From Trichosphaerium sp. ATCC 40318 (taxonomy: Eukaryota > Discosea > Flabellinia > Trichosidae): a stretch of 33,105 bases of DNA. A program made the position numbers and the translations under genes. How positions within the stretch are numbered: position 1 is the stretch's first letter; the number at the start of each line of letters is the position of its first letter. The notes beneath the pieces are model-generated. The model was not told the origin of the DNA. It did not search any database and saw only the letters and a list, made by a program, of their open reading frames with translations. Location: positions 1 to 33,105 of the forward strand of contig JALMLS010000045.1 in the NCBI GenBank assembly GCA_038496445.1, in the 5' to 3' direction. This document shows, piece by piece, positions 9,369 through 20,477 of the stretch.

Positions 9369-10138
9369 TCATGCCTGGGTATTTGTAGAGTTTCTTATGT
9401 TCAGCATTTCTGCTAGGTGCTTAGAATCCCTCTCAAGCCATGCGCGGTTCCATCCTACATAATGTGAGTTCATACGTTATAATAGTTTCTTGAGAACAAT
9501 ACCAAACGCTTATTACGCGTTTGGGCGGCGATTAATACGAAAATGGGGAAAATAGAGAGTATACGATGCTGCGTGCCTTCAAGAGCGTCTCTAATGCGAT
9601 TGCCAAGCGTAACAGGTAAAAAAGTTGTCCCAATCTTGAGGGAGTGCGATAATTTTGAAGAATCCTCTGGGGTTGAGTCTGTATCAGGTGTGCCTTTCTC
9701 AAGGTTGTCTTTCACTTCCTTTAAAGGGTCACTAGGCCTATCGCCCTCTGGGTCGCCAGCTTGTGGAAAGCCATAATTATCATCTAAATACGCTTAGAGG
9801 TCTCATTTCTTCACAATACGGCCATTCAAAACCAAAATGAGGTAAAAACGCTAACCTCCACCTTCTCCTTCGCCTTCTGGTTGTGAGTTTGGTATACTAG
9901 CGAGGTATTTAGCGAACTGTTCTTTATCTTTGTCTGGTAGGTCCAATAGCTTGTTTAATTTGTCTTGTACAGACTTGCTTTTTGCAACGCTTGATACATG
10001 GCGAATAGCATCATCTAAATGCTTTGTACTTGGTCCTTTCTTTACAGTTACAGTTTTGTGATAGCTTCGTTTTGATGCAACAGTTTTACTGCGTTGTGTA
10101 TTTCTGACTGCCGTGCAGTGTCGCAGGCGTACCAACAT
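9369..10138 (-). CDS. probable mitochondrial protein, unknown (211 aa)
   Basis: Three exons (10138-9856, 9783-9517, 9454-9369) join in phase to 211 aa. The N-terminus MLVRLRHCTAVRNTQRSK is Arg-rich and free of acidic residues, a good mitochondrial presequence. A charged helix follows (LDDAIRHV...KLNKLLDLPDKDKEQFAKYL), then a Gly/Glu-rich acidic linker. A C-terminal segment has one hydrophobic helix (RILSIFPIFVLIAAQTR) and the tail WNRAWLERDSKHLAEML. This suggests a single-span inner-membrane protein facing the matrix, but I do not recognise the family. The first ATG on this strand is at 10138. Transcription is divergent from PEX10. Without the retrotransposon the two ATGs would be only about 80 bp apart. 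Confidence 0.65.
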
Positions 10139-10181
10139 TTTGCATAACAAATGAGACCATTTTAGTTTGTCTTCTTTATTT

Positions 10182-10190
10182 TTTTGAGCC
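10182..10190. repeat. left target-site duplication of the non-LTR element (TTTTGAGCC)
   Basis: TTTTGAGCC at 10182-10190 recurs exactly at 18849-18857, immediately after the element's AATAC-repeat tail. This fixes the likely insertion limits as 10191-18848. Confidence 0.75.
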
Positions 10191-10370
10191 GAAAAAAAAC
10201 GGCAAATTTTGAGGGTGAAAGCTCGTCTGAAGTTGTTCGTTCTTTTCTGTATAGTCCTCTATCGATAATAAGATAGTACTTGCTACACCACAGTGACACT
10301 GAATGTGCACCGTTCGCTCCATAAACCTTACGGTTTATCGTATTCAATAGTTAAACAACTTCGCAAGAGT

Positions 10371-10976
10371 ATGACACACGCATACACCCATTACGATGGG
10401 AGGTTATCTGCCCAGAAGGGAGTAACCACTGCAATTCTTAAGTTCAAGTTATCTATGTCAGTATATGCTGAATACGACAAACAATCAACGCAAGGCTCGA
10501 GTTTATCGATGTTTACGAACATCGGCGGGAAAACATTTAGTAACGGTAACATAACAACACAAAACTCTTTACTAGAACCCTACAACACGTCATCTCACAT
10601 AAATAATAACTACACCTCTCTACGATCGTATTCTAAAACCCCTCTAATCAAATACAAAATTTCAAAAAATTTCGGCATAATCGGCGTAAACATGGCCAAG
10701 TTTCAGGTATATTCTCCACAATATCTCCACTTTCTAATTCGCCGCAAATGGGAACACAAAAAAATCCAAAAAACCACCCAACGCCATAAAAAACCAAGTA
10801 AAATTGTTAGTAAAAAATGTAAAAAAACTTCTGCTGAAAAAATAAAAGTATCCAACTCTCAAATCGTATCAAATGACGTTCTAAAACATCACAAGACCTC
10901 TCCTACCATAGTTCACAAGAAAACAATTTTTACGTCTGCTTTGTCCAAAAAAGGGGAAAAAAACTTTGGGGTCTAA
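10371..10976 (+). CDS. upstream ORF of the LINE, Lys-rich, unknown
   Basis: This 201-aa open frame begins at the first in-frame ATG (10371; the open frame itself extends back to 10293 without an ATG) and ends 5 nt before the ORF1 start. It is strongly basic toward the C-terminus (HKKIQKTTQRHKK, KKCKKTSAEK) and has no recognised domain. It could be an extra 'ORF0', the N-terminal part of ORF1 separated by a frameshift, or chance open sequence in the leader. I favour the first two only weakly. Confidence 0.35.
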   Translation: MTHAYTHYDGRLSAQKGVTTAILKFKLSMSVYAEYDKQSTQGSSLSMFTNIGGKTFSNGNITTQNSLLEPYNTSSHINNNYTSLRSYSKTPLIKYKISKNFGIIGVNMAKFQVYSPQYLHFLIRRKWEHKKIQKTTQRHKKPSKIVSKKCKKTSAEKIKVSNSQIVSNDVLKHHKTSPTIVHKKTIFTSALSKKGEKNFGV

Positions 10977-10981
10977 GTTTT

Positions 10982-13005
10982 ATGCAACCCAAATTCATTA
11001 TAAAGTTACCAACAAACATGTCACAACGTCTAGTATTAACCATCCCTCATCTGGATAGCTCCAGAGCCAACCGCAAAGGTAGAGGTCCTAATAAACGTCG
11101 TCGTAGAGAAGATGATCACTACGATGACGATGATGACGGTTCTTCCTTTTTGCCTGACGTCTCACAAGAATGCAAACGGTTTGACAATATATCTTCCTTA
11201 CAACATAGCATTTTCCAAACAAATCCATCTTTTCAATACTTCCCACAAAATTCTCACTTTATTAGCTTCCTCAACGAACCATTCGAAACTGTTGATGGGT
11301 ATCCCCTTATTGTTGTCGTCAATGATGCCTCGATTACCTCTAGAGGTATTTCGGTGTCTGTCGAAGATATTGCAGAAGGCATCGAAATCAACAGGTTCCA
11401 AATGGGACCGGAATTTATGCCTATGGTCTACGTCTTTTTACCTGACGCCACCTCTTGCCGCGAACTTGCCCTTCGCTTGGAACGACGCCCAAAAACCCAT
11501 GTCTTCTATGCCAAAAACACCGATTGTGCGGTTGCTACTTTGATCTCAGTCACCAGAGGTATCGTAATCGCAACCTCTCCTTTTTACATAAATCGTCATC
11601 TTAAAAATTTCCTCTTTCAAAATCAAACGTCCTTTGCCTTTAAAAACCAATTCTGCACCACGAACTATATCACCTTATCAGTTAAAATAGTTCTCAAAAA
11701 ATTTCCAAAAAAAATATTTTTTCTTTTTCCTCGTACCTCTCTAAAACATCCATCTTCAAATTTCCCTTTCAAAATCACAAGTTTACCAATTCTACATGAC
11801 TATATAAATACAAAAACTCATTTTAAAATAGGAAAGCTCATCGATCCATCCATTACCAACATTGTGGGTGCCCACAATCGTAAAGCTAATCGCCGCAAAG
11901 TCCGCAATAACTCAGTTATGTTGGCGGCTTCTTGGAATAAGAATCATCAATATGGCGGTGCGGTCTTCGTAGACGCTCATTCTAGGAATGATGCGGTTCG
12001 AATGACCAACACGTTCGGCGAAGACAACTGGACCATGTTTCTCCAAGTTTCTTACAAACCACATCACAAGTACACCCTTATCGTTCCCAAGATGCCACGT
12101 GGTTTGCCAATCGCCACTGGTCTCAAATATGTCCACAAGCTTTTTAAAGATAGGCTTAACACCAAAGATCTTGCACCTGCAATGGATCCTCGCAAAGATG
12201 ACGCCATAGATGGATGCGTTTATGTCACTCTTACCAAAAATGCTTTTGAAGATGAAATTACGTATCTTGCCTCTCCTGAACTTTACTATAACAGGTCTCT
12301 CCTCGACAGACTACCAATGGAACCTATGAACGGATTCAACTACAAGGAGGGTAGATGTACCAATGACGGTAAACCCGTTAAACCAAATAACCCAGCTCTC
12401 CTCACTATGCATAACGAAATAGTTTATGTTAAAGGAATGATTCAAGGTCTCTCAGGAAACGTGGTCTCTCTCCTCAAAGTGCAAGTATTTTTTTACCTTT
12501 GTAAACCTTCATACAACCAATATTCTCACATTCATAATTTAGTATCAATGACACTCGTGAACTTGTCACTAGAGAAATCCTTAAAAACGGCGGCAACATC
12601 AACAACGGAAACTCCTCCAACGCAACAAACACCTCTAAAGACGTCAAAGATAAGAAAGAGAAAAAAGAAAAGAAGAAAACTACCTATATTGATGTCACCG
12701 AAGACAATGAAATCTCATGGTCTGAAGTTGCAGATGACTCTGACGAGGAGATGTCAGATGTCAAAAATATTATCGAAAAAGAAAATATCGATCCAAACAC
12801 GGGTCTCGGTTCAGGAAGAGTTCGTAGAGTTGCTACCAGGTCATCCAGATCTCGCTCTAAGGCAAGAGCAGAGACTGGAAAAAAATCCAACACCCCTAAG
12901 CCTAATCTCGATGACTACTTGGGTGACGTCGAATGTGACATCGGTCTCAGCAAAGCTACTCAAGAAAAATTGGATAAGCTCTCGGCACCTAAACAAGACG
13001 CATAA
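10982..13005 (+). CDS. LINE ORF1 (gag-like), interrupted by a frame break near 12490-12547
   Basis: Frame 10982 onward is protein-like to about 12485 (RKGRGPNKRRRREDD near the start; VDAHSRNDAVRMTNTFGEDNW; MEPMNGFNYKEGRC; VYVKGMIQGLSGNVVSLL). The coding character then moves to another frame from about 12548 to the TAA at 13003-13005 (NDTRELVTREILKNGG, a KDKKEKKEKKK stretch, EISWSEVADDSDEEM, a Ser/Arg-rich segment, LSAPKQDA). The 58 nt between them look like an intron (GTATTT...ATTTAG), but removal leaves a one-base phase error, so at least one indel is present. No zinc knuckle is visible; the role is presumably RNP formation. The basic and acidic low-complexity tail is typical of LINE ORF1 proteins. 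Confidence 0.6.
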
Positions 13006-13526
13006 AAAACGTACTAACTTACAAATATATTGGTATTCAAGGCTCTGTTTCATCATAAATAAAATAATTGCTCCTCTTTTGTCTTCTTTATTCTACAAAA
13101 CATTTGATTCTTGTCTATATGTACGACACTCACTTGTTCACAAAATTCAATACAATGTCTTTCTTACCATTATACTCCCCAAAGGTATAATGTGCCTTAT
13201 GCGATGTGTTCTCATTTTCCCCTCTGCTATTCGTAACATAATTTTGCACGCCTCTCTCTCTTTCTGCTCGCAACATATACACATGACTCTCTCCACGCGC
13301 AACATATACACTGCGGCGGTTTTCGTCATAATCATATATAAATGCTTTTTTCTTTGCGCTATAAACAATGGAAAACGTTATAATACCAATATCTGTAATT
13401 GTACACACAATGGAATAAACTTTGCTCGCATTTCTAGAATTAGTTACTATCACACCCATGTTCGTAAGTTTACAGCCCTTGTAGACGAGAACACAAGCGT
13501 ATCTCTGGTTTTTAAAATAAATAATT
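13006..13526 (+). other. spacer between LINE ORF1 and ORF2
   Basis: This is 521 bp without a plausible coding frame, T/C-rich at first. It is longer than the usual inter-ORF gap of LINEs. No RNA structure or repeat was recognised by eye. Confidence 0.5.
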
Positions 13527-16500
13527 ATGTTAAGCAATAAACATAATTACGGTCTTCGTTCCAGAACTAAAGGGCATTCTGGTACAAGACCTGGTACTAA
13601 CGGTACTGAACACAGAGAAGTAGAAATCCGGAATATTGCAAAAAGATATAACAATGGAGGTTTCTCTAAAAATGAAATAACGAACAAACAATTAGAATTC
13701 GCCATCAGAGCGGACAACACAGACCACATAGACATTAACGGCGACAGAAGCTGTATTAAAGTATGTTCAATCAATTGTCGTGGTAAATGGTTTATTAGCT
13801 CGGGTTTAATTATGTTACAAGCCAGGAAAATGCAAGCAGATGTCATCATGGTTCAAGAAATGATGTGCAATAAATCAGAATTACAATACGATACAGATCC
13901 AGTCCTCCTAGACAAATATAAAATGTACACCAACCTACTTACGATAGAAGACAAAAGAGAGAAATGGTTTCGTGGGCAATTAACCAAACTGAGCTCTAGG
14001 CTCACGGAAGAAGAAAGAAATATAGCAATAAGTAAACTAAAATCGCAAAAACAAAAACTTAAAGTATTTAAAAAATCGGAGGGTATCAGCATCTTTATTC
14101 GTAAAGAACTAGTAGACAAAGTCAAAGAAGTTTACTATGACACATCCAGAAAACTCATGATTGTTGCCATTGGTGATGAAAATACCACCATAATCCTTGT
14201 GAATATATACTCACCAAGTAGTGGATCCAAAGAACAAGACTCCTTTTTTCGCAAAGTAAATAACATAATAAAAGTTTACACAAATAAATTCAATAGTACT
14301 AAGAAACACGTTATCATGGGTGGTGATTTCAACTCGGTCCTTAACAAAGACACAGACAGATGGTATGCAATAAATCATAATATGCAATTCTCAGATCACA
14401 CATCGGAAGCCCTTACGGACCTAATGTTAGATCATGATCTAGTGGCAGCTCATAGAATATTATACCCAGAAAAAGAAATGTACATGAGAGTGGGCATGAA
14501 ATACATCAATAAAGAACACATATACAGCTGCAAAGCGCTTCTTGATTTCTTCCTCGTTAAAAAAACAGATGAACTTAGAATATGGAACTTCTCTATCGAC
14601 GATGATCCGTTCACAGACAGTGACCATTACCCTATCTTACTTGAATTTGAATGGTGGTGGAAAGGGAACATTGACGGGAGTTAAACTAGAACAACCTAAA
14701 GATAGCCTTAACACTAAAAACGACAGTCTCGGATTACTCAACGACAAATTAATCAGTGATACACTTCACCGTAACTTCAACAGATGGCTAAACAATGATT
14801 CGCTAGATAGCCTAGACAAGTTAGCAAGTAATTTAACGGAAGAAATCTACGACAATTGCAAAGATATAGTGGGCACCAAACATCGCGAATTCCGTAAAAC
14901 CAGAACATCTAATGACCCTGAATTACGAAAATGGGGCAACCTAAAACATAGAATGCAAAAGCTAATGAATAACTCTAAAGATCCTATTGACATGTCAAAC
15001 TCTGAAGTAAAATCATGCTACAATATCCTCCAAAATATCCGCAAAGAATGCAATAAATTAACTATACATGATGAAGACAAACTTATTAAAAACATAAAAG
15101 AAAAAGGAATCAATGAGGATCTAGGTGACTACATTAAAATCATAATTAAACATATTAAAATTAAACGTGATCAAAGAGCCGTAACATATAAAGCAAATTC
15201 AATCAAAGAAAAAATCAACAATCTTATTGACAAGTTCCACGACAACCCTAAAGCCTTCTTTGACAATTTGTTACAACGGAAAGGAGCTACAGTCAATAGT
15301 CCTCTCAAAGATCCGGATACGGGAATAGTCACAAATAACCACAAAGAAAAAATGTCACTATTTGTCAAAGTGTGGGACAAAATACTTAATAAAAAAGACA
15401 CTATACCCACCGGTGATCCTTATTGGTTTAATGAAGAGGTAGATACTTCCAAAGTTAAAATGGATACTAATACATTCTCTATGAAAGAATTAAAAGAAGC
15501 CATCGAAGCCACTAAAAGTTGGAAACAACAAGGCGAAGATAGAATACCTGCAGAGGTTTATAAAAAACTTAATGAACAATACTTAAAAATAATGCTTGGT
15601 CTGTTCAACGGATGCTACACCAAAGGTTACATGCCGGACACATGGAAAAGATCATACCTATACTTAATACATAAGAGGGGATCCACATCAACAGACCCCA
15701 AAAATTACCGTCCTATAGCATTATTGGCGGTCCAATATAAAATTTACACAAGATTACTTTACAACAGAATTCTAGAATATGTGGATGGTAATAACATCTT
15801 AGCTAATGAACAAAATGGTTTCAGACCTAAAAGGTCCACTGTAGGACACATCACCACACTTATAAATATCATTGAGGACAGAAGACAATTTGCCGAAAAA
15901 AAAAAGACTGGCAATGTTATTTATTGACATCAGTAAAGCGTTCGATTCAGTAGAACACTGGTCTATGATTAAAACACTCAAGTATTACAACTTCCCTACC
16001 ACTATGATCGAAGCAATCTCAGCGCTGTACAAAGGTTGCCTCGGGAAAATCCTTACTGTAGACGGTCTCTCTGAACAGTTTAACATCACCAATGGAGTCA
16101 AACAAGGAGACATCTTATCGCCCATGTTGTTCGTTCTTTGCCTCAACCCAATTATAAAATATATCTCCAACAACATCCAAGGATACCAATTTGCCAACAA
16201 TTCCAAAATACAAATCTCCATCTTAGCATATTGTGACGATATAGTTCTGATAGCCGAAAATAAAAACAACTTATCCAATGCCATGAATCACTTCCTTAAC
16301 TTCTGCGACTATAACGGTTGGAAAGTTAACCAAGCTAAAACAAAATACATGGGTTCAGAGGACGCAGACCCTCTCGTGCTCATTAGAAATAACGTAAACG
16401 TCGAATTTCCAGGTATCGACATTGGTAAATCATATAAATACTTAGGCATTTATATAAATATCAACTTAGACTGGAACCGAGATGCACAACTAGTTAAGTC

Positions 16501-18616
16501 TGCATACATCTATAGACTCAATCTAATATCAGGCCGAGCTGTACCGTATGATTGTAAGATAATAATAATAAACAGAGTATTAAATGAAGCCCTCAAATAT
16601 CATATGAACTTTTACTCATTCCCGTCTGAGATTATGAAAAAATTGAAAAAAGCCGTAGTACAAATGTTGTTCAGATCAATACCAATGACTTCTAGATCGA
16701 AACATTGCCAATTATGGGCTAGTCGTAATTTAGACGGTAAAGAAGTTGTACCACCTCTCTTGGCCAATCAAATAGCGCTAGTCGCCAACACATACAAGTT
16801 TGCCTTGAATGCCGAAAACGGTTCGCTACCACAAGTCACGACCAAACAAAGACTCGCTGATAACACCTTCCTTCCTTCAATTAATCGTAAAGGCCTTCGG
16901 CAAGCAGCCACCACACACAATGCTAAAACCATTATTATTAAAAAAAATGACGACAGAATCACAATGTACAAAAAAATGTTACTCGGTATGAACATGTCAT
17001 GCGTAACCAGTATCACAGAAGCTCCCCCTTTACCAATTATGTTAAACGAGCAACAATGCGAAACTCTTAAAGATATAGGACTCTTGGATGACATCTCTAA
17101 AGTCAATGTTATCCGCAACGGTAGATTAGTGGACAGAAAAGAAATATGCAATCTCTTTGGCAAAACAGTTTCCGAATACAAATATCATGCACTCGCCAAG
17201 GTCATCACAGAAGGCAACAACAAAGCAATTAAAAATACACTTAACAAGGCAACCTTATCCAGTAATAGCATCGCGACTATCAATAGTAGTATAGACGATG
17301 ACTGGTACTGGCACGACGATACCGTCTGTGTTTGGACAGACGGATCTAGAATCCAAAAGAAAAACGGCAATGTGGCTGGTGTTGGGGTCTTCTTTGGAAA
17401 AGGCAATCTCAATAATCTAGCCTGTAGAGCCGTTACCAAACAAGATATTGACGCAGCTGAATTAGAAGCAGCTATAGTAGCTGTTAAAGTAGTACCTATT
17501 GACCAACCAATGCACCTTTTTACGGACTCAACTTACGTCATTAAAATGGCTTGTAAAGACAAGGTCTCCCCTTTCTCTTCTAACGCCATTGCCATCAAAG
17601 AACTTCGAGACGCGCTTAAAGATAGAACTAATAAAGGAGGAGAATGCCTCATACACAAAGTACCAAGTCATTACAATAAAAAAGTCAAGGCATACAAAAA
17701 AGAACCTAACCGCATGAAAAGATTAATGTCTGAAGTCAGCACTCTTAAAAATTCGTTTGGTAGTAATATCGAATGGATACTCGAAGGTAATGAACAAGCG
17801 GATAAACTCGCAAATCTAGGAAGAGAAGCAGACGAAACAGAAGGGAAAATACTTAACGGAACCCTAGATTACACGCTATACAACTCACAACTTAAACCGG
17901 TCGAGGGCAACATACGTAAATATATAGCGGACAACTTCAAAGAAAAAGCTAATAAAGAACTTATCAAGCGTAGACCTATTATGGCCAAAGCAGACATGGA
18001 TCTGTCGGCGATAAATTTTGGTAAACCCGACTTCACCATGAAAAAAATTAATACTACATTATTTAAAGCCAGAAATGGTAAACTATGCACACGTGAAATT
18101 ATGCACAAAAGGTCCATTGAAAACTGGCCAGGTGTTAATAAAGAAAAATACGCGGACAATGTTTGCATGTTCTGCAATGAAATTGAATCTAACCTACACG
18201 TGATAGCAGATTGCCCTAAATACGAAAGCTCCCGACAAGAAGCAGCTAAAGAAATTAAAGAAGTCATGAAGGAATATCTACCTCGTGCCAACTACAAAAG
18301 ATTTTGGTTGTCGTCTAATGACATTTGCTCGTTTCGACGTAACACTGCGCCAGATCTAGAAACTAAAGAACTAATATCCAAAGCCTACATACCTAAAAAA
18401 CTAGTCAACAATCTCAAAGATCAGGGATGCGATTCAGTCGCTGTCTCCAAGGCGCTGAAAAAAGTTCACCTTGTTCTAGCAAATATGATACACGTAATTT
18501 ACCAAAAAAGATGTAAGCTCCACGAACAATGGTGGATAGACTACAATACTGAATTCGTCGAATGCCCGGAAATGGAGGATATATACCGTCGTTTCGCTGG
18601 CACGCCAATCACGTAA
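13527..18616 (+). pseudogene. LINE ORF2: APE endonuclease - reverse transcriptase - RNase H - CCHC, with two frameshifts
   Basis: Three overlapping frames carry one protein. Endonuclease (13527-14684): VCSINCRG, VQEMM, VIMGGDFNSV, TDSDHYPILL. Linker and RT start (about 14650-15905): NYRPIALL, NGFRPKRSTVGH. RT core (from 15905): motif A FIDISKAFDSV, motif B GVKQGDILSPMLF, motif C AYCDD (about 16228), NGWKVNQAKTK. RNase H (about 17329-17810): TDGSR, AAELEAAIVAV, LFTDSTYV, GNEQADKLA, with all four acidic residues present. C-terminal CCHC: CMFCNEIESNLHVIADC (about 18162-18212). Frame breaks lie near 14650-14685, among G runs, and in an A10 homopolymer at 15896-15905; the second looks like a single-base length change. 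Motif C reads YCDD where most LINEs have FADD or YADD. Confidence 0.9.
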
Positions 18617-18848
18617 ATCATATATCACTACGCCCTGGGGCCGCTTAGGCGAGCCCTGAAGGGCTACAATGGGTTATTATCCGAACTATCTTCTTCCATG
18701 TTAAAATTCTCTACTGGAGAATTCGGAGAAGATACACGGCGGCTACCGCCGCCGTGACTTACGTGAGAGCCGACTATCGGCCTTCGGAGAAGGAGACAAA
18801 ACAAGAGACTTGTTTTGACTTTTACCCATTTAATACAATACAATACAA
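18617..18848 (+). other. LINE 3' UTR with serial hairpins and AATAC tail
   Basis: After the ORF2 stop come perfect stem-loops: AGCCC/GGGCT at 18652-18665 (loop TGAA); AATTCTC/GAGAATT at 18705-18723; CACGGCGGC/GCCGCCGTG at 18735-18756 (loop TACC); and CAAAACAAG/CTTGTTTTG at 18797-18817 (loop AGA). A (AATAC)3AA tail follows at 18832-18848. LINEs of this kind usually need a 3' RNA structure for RT recognition, and short tandem tails mark target-primed reverse transcription. Confidence 0.8.
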
Positions 18849-18857
18849 TTTTGAGCC
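18849..18857. repeat. right target-site duplication of the non-LTR element (TTTTGAGCC)
   Basis: This is an exact copy of 10182-10190, directly abutting the AATAC tail. It is followed by the 41-bp remainder of the PEX10 upstream region. Confidence 0.75.
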
Positions 18858-18898
18858 AAATATTTCGCTTATTTCAGCAAGGTAAAACGCACGTTACC

Positions 18899-20213
18899 AT
18901 GAGTACTTTGCCTGTGTTCTTTCCACATGCAGAGCAACCAGACATTGTACGAGCTAGTCAAAAAGACGAATATTACAGGCGCTCGTTGTGTGATAAGTAC
19001 TTTAAGATTTGTAATCGGTACGTTGGGTCTTTCTGTATGTTAAAACGAAATTACGTATTTTGGTTAATAACTATCACGTAGCGTTATGGGACCGCGTTTT
19101 GCCACGCGTTTTAAAGAAGAACTGACACTAGTACGTAGTATTCCTTATCGTGTACCCACTCTAACTTTATAGGCGTCTGATAGCACTTACTTTGGCCTTT
19201 GCACTTTACTGGGGCGAAAGACGCTTGGAGAAGAGTATTGTGACATCTTACAAGTAAATGGCAGCAATGTGTCACCCTATTTTTATGTATGCTACAATTC
19301 TTCAATTTACAACAGCCTAACGAGCAACATAGGAGCGCGTTGCACTTGGTATATGGCAAATAATCGTACCTTACTTATACAACAAATTATGTTCAAAGCT
19401 ATTACGCTTAGCACGGCCTGCTATCCGTCTACCAAACTTCAAAAGTACGAACCCTCAGTAAATGTCAAGATTTTTTAACCAAATTGAAGGAAAAAAGCAG
19501 TGGATAGATATAGAACTCAGCGAAGAAAGAAAGGATCAGATCAATAAATATGTACCACAATTCAAACAGATAATGGACATTATACAACGGCTGCATGTCG
19601 GTGTGTTCTACTTTACAGGTACACTTGCTAAATCCTAGAAACTTTATACTTTTTGGCGTAATTGACTGTTTAAGGCGTGTTTTATCATTGGTCTAATAGA
19701 CTTGTGAACATACGTTACGTACGTTGAGCATAAAAATAGCGCAGTACTAAATACCTGGTCAGATATTTAATAGAAAACTTGATGAACAACGACCTCGATA
19801 CATGATACTTGGCCTTCTTATATTCATACAAATTTTCATTGCTTTGGCAATTTGGACGCATGAACGAATCAAGAAACCTGACACAGAGTACACAAGGGTT
19901 GTCGTTGGATATATTAGCCTAATGTATTCCTCTAGAAACCAGGAAGAAATAACCGAAACACCCCAGGCTTATGTTGTGAGTCCGGGAACTTGCTCGCTCT
20001 GTCTTGAAAACCGAACACACTCCACATCCACGCCATGTGGTCACTTATACTGCTGGAGTTGTATAACAGAATGGAGTAATACAAAAGTAAGTTTGGACTT
20101 TTTTTTTTACAATGCAATTTTGTTCTTGTCATTAATCTGGACTTTAGTTGGCATGTCCAATGTGCCGCGCACCATTCAAGAAAAAGGAATTGATGCGCGT
20201 ATACGGCATATGA
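18899..20213 (+). CDS. PEX10: peroxisome biogenesis factor 10 (RING E3 ligase of the peroxisomal membrane)
   Basis: Nine exons (18899-19017, 19082-19130, 19173-19253, 19316-19348, 19399-19444, 19490-19618, 19675-19718, 19763-20086, 20148-20213) join in phase to 296 aa. The N-terminus has the PEX10/PEX2/PEX12 signature (PDIVRASQKDEYY), then TLGEEYCDI, RLHVGVFYFTGVFYHWSNRL, NIRYIF and RPRYMILG. A hydrophobic span lies at about 181-198. The C-terminal RING has C244, C247, C259, H261, C264, C267, C278 and C281. With PEX2 and PEX12, PEX10 forms the channel-ligase that monoubiquitinates and recycles PEX5. Introns are 42-63 nt. Only 41 bp of native upstream sequence separates its ATG from the retrotransposon, so expression may have changed. 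Confidence 0.93.
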
Positions 20214-20477
20214 GCTTAAGAGTTTTGCACAGTGTACATAATAAAATTTCTGTAAGACAGCCTTCTCTGCGTACATGCTGTGGTGAATGCTGAGAATGGG
20301 CGAAACCAGTACAATTCAGCAAGAGTTTTGATAGTACTCACAAACCGCGATTTTTTGGTAGTCTATTTATTGTCAGTGATTTTCTTGACTGCTGTAAAAA
20401 ATAATAGTGTATAGCTTGGTAACGCATACATCGTTGTAGAATTACATCTATAGTATTGAATTCACTCACACAACAAA

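Larger units (their letters stand above)
10191..18848 (+). mobile_element. 8.66-kb non-LTR (LINE) retrotransposon: APE endonuclease, RT, RNase H, CCHC
   Basis: The order is a 5' leader, a small basic ORF, ORF1, a 0.5-kb spacer, ORF2 (endonuclease, reverse transcriptase, RNase H, C-terminal CCHC), a structured 3' UTR and an (AATAC)3AA tail. It is bounded by the 9-bp duplication TTTTGAGCC. An APE endonuclease plus RNase H plus CCHC places it among I/R1/Tad1-like LINEs; the exact clade cannot be settled without a tree. This copy is damaged: ORF1 has one frame break and ORF2 has two, although all key catalytic motifs are still readable, so the insertion is fairly young. It sits in the shared promoter of the mitochondrial-protein gene and PEX10 and may affect both. 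Confidence 0.9.

Noticed and set aside
13130-13540. Open frames on both strands between LINE ORF1 and ORF2
   Set aside because: Low-complexity composition with no motif. The long plus frame is a run-on of ORF1 in the wrong frame after its break.
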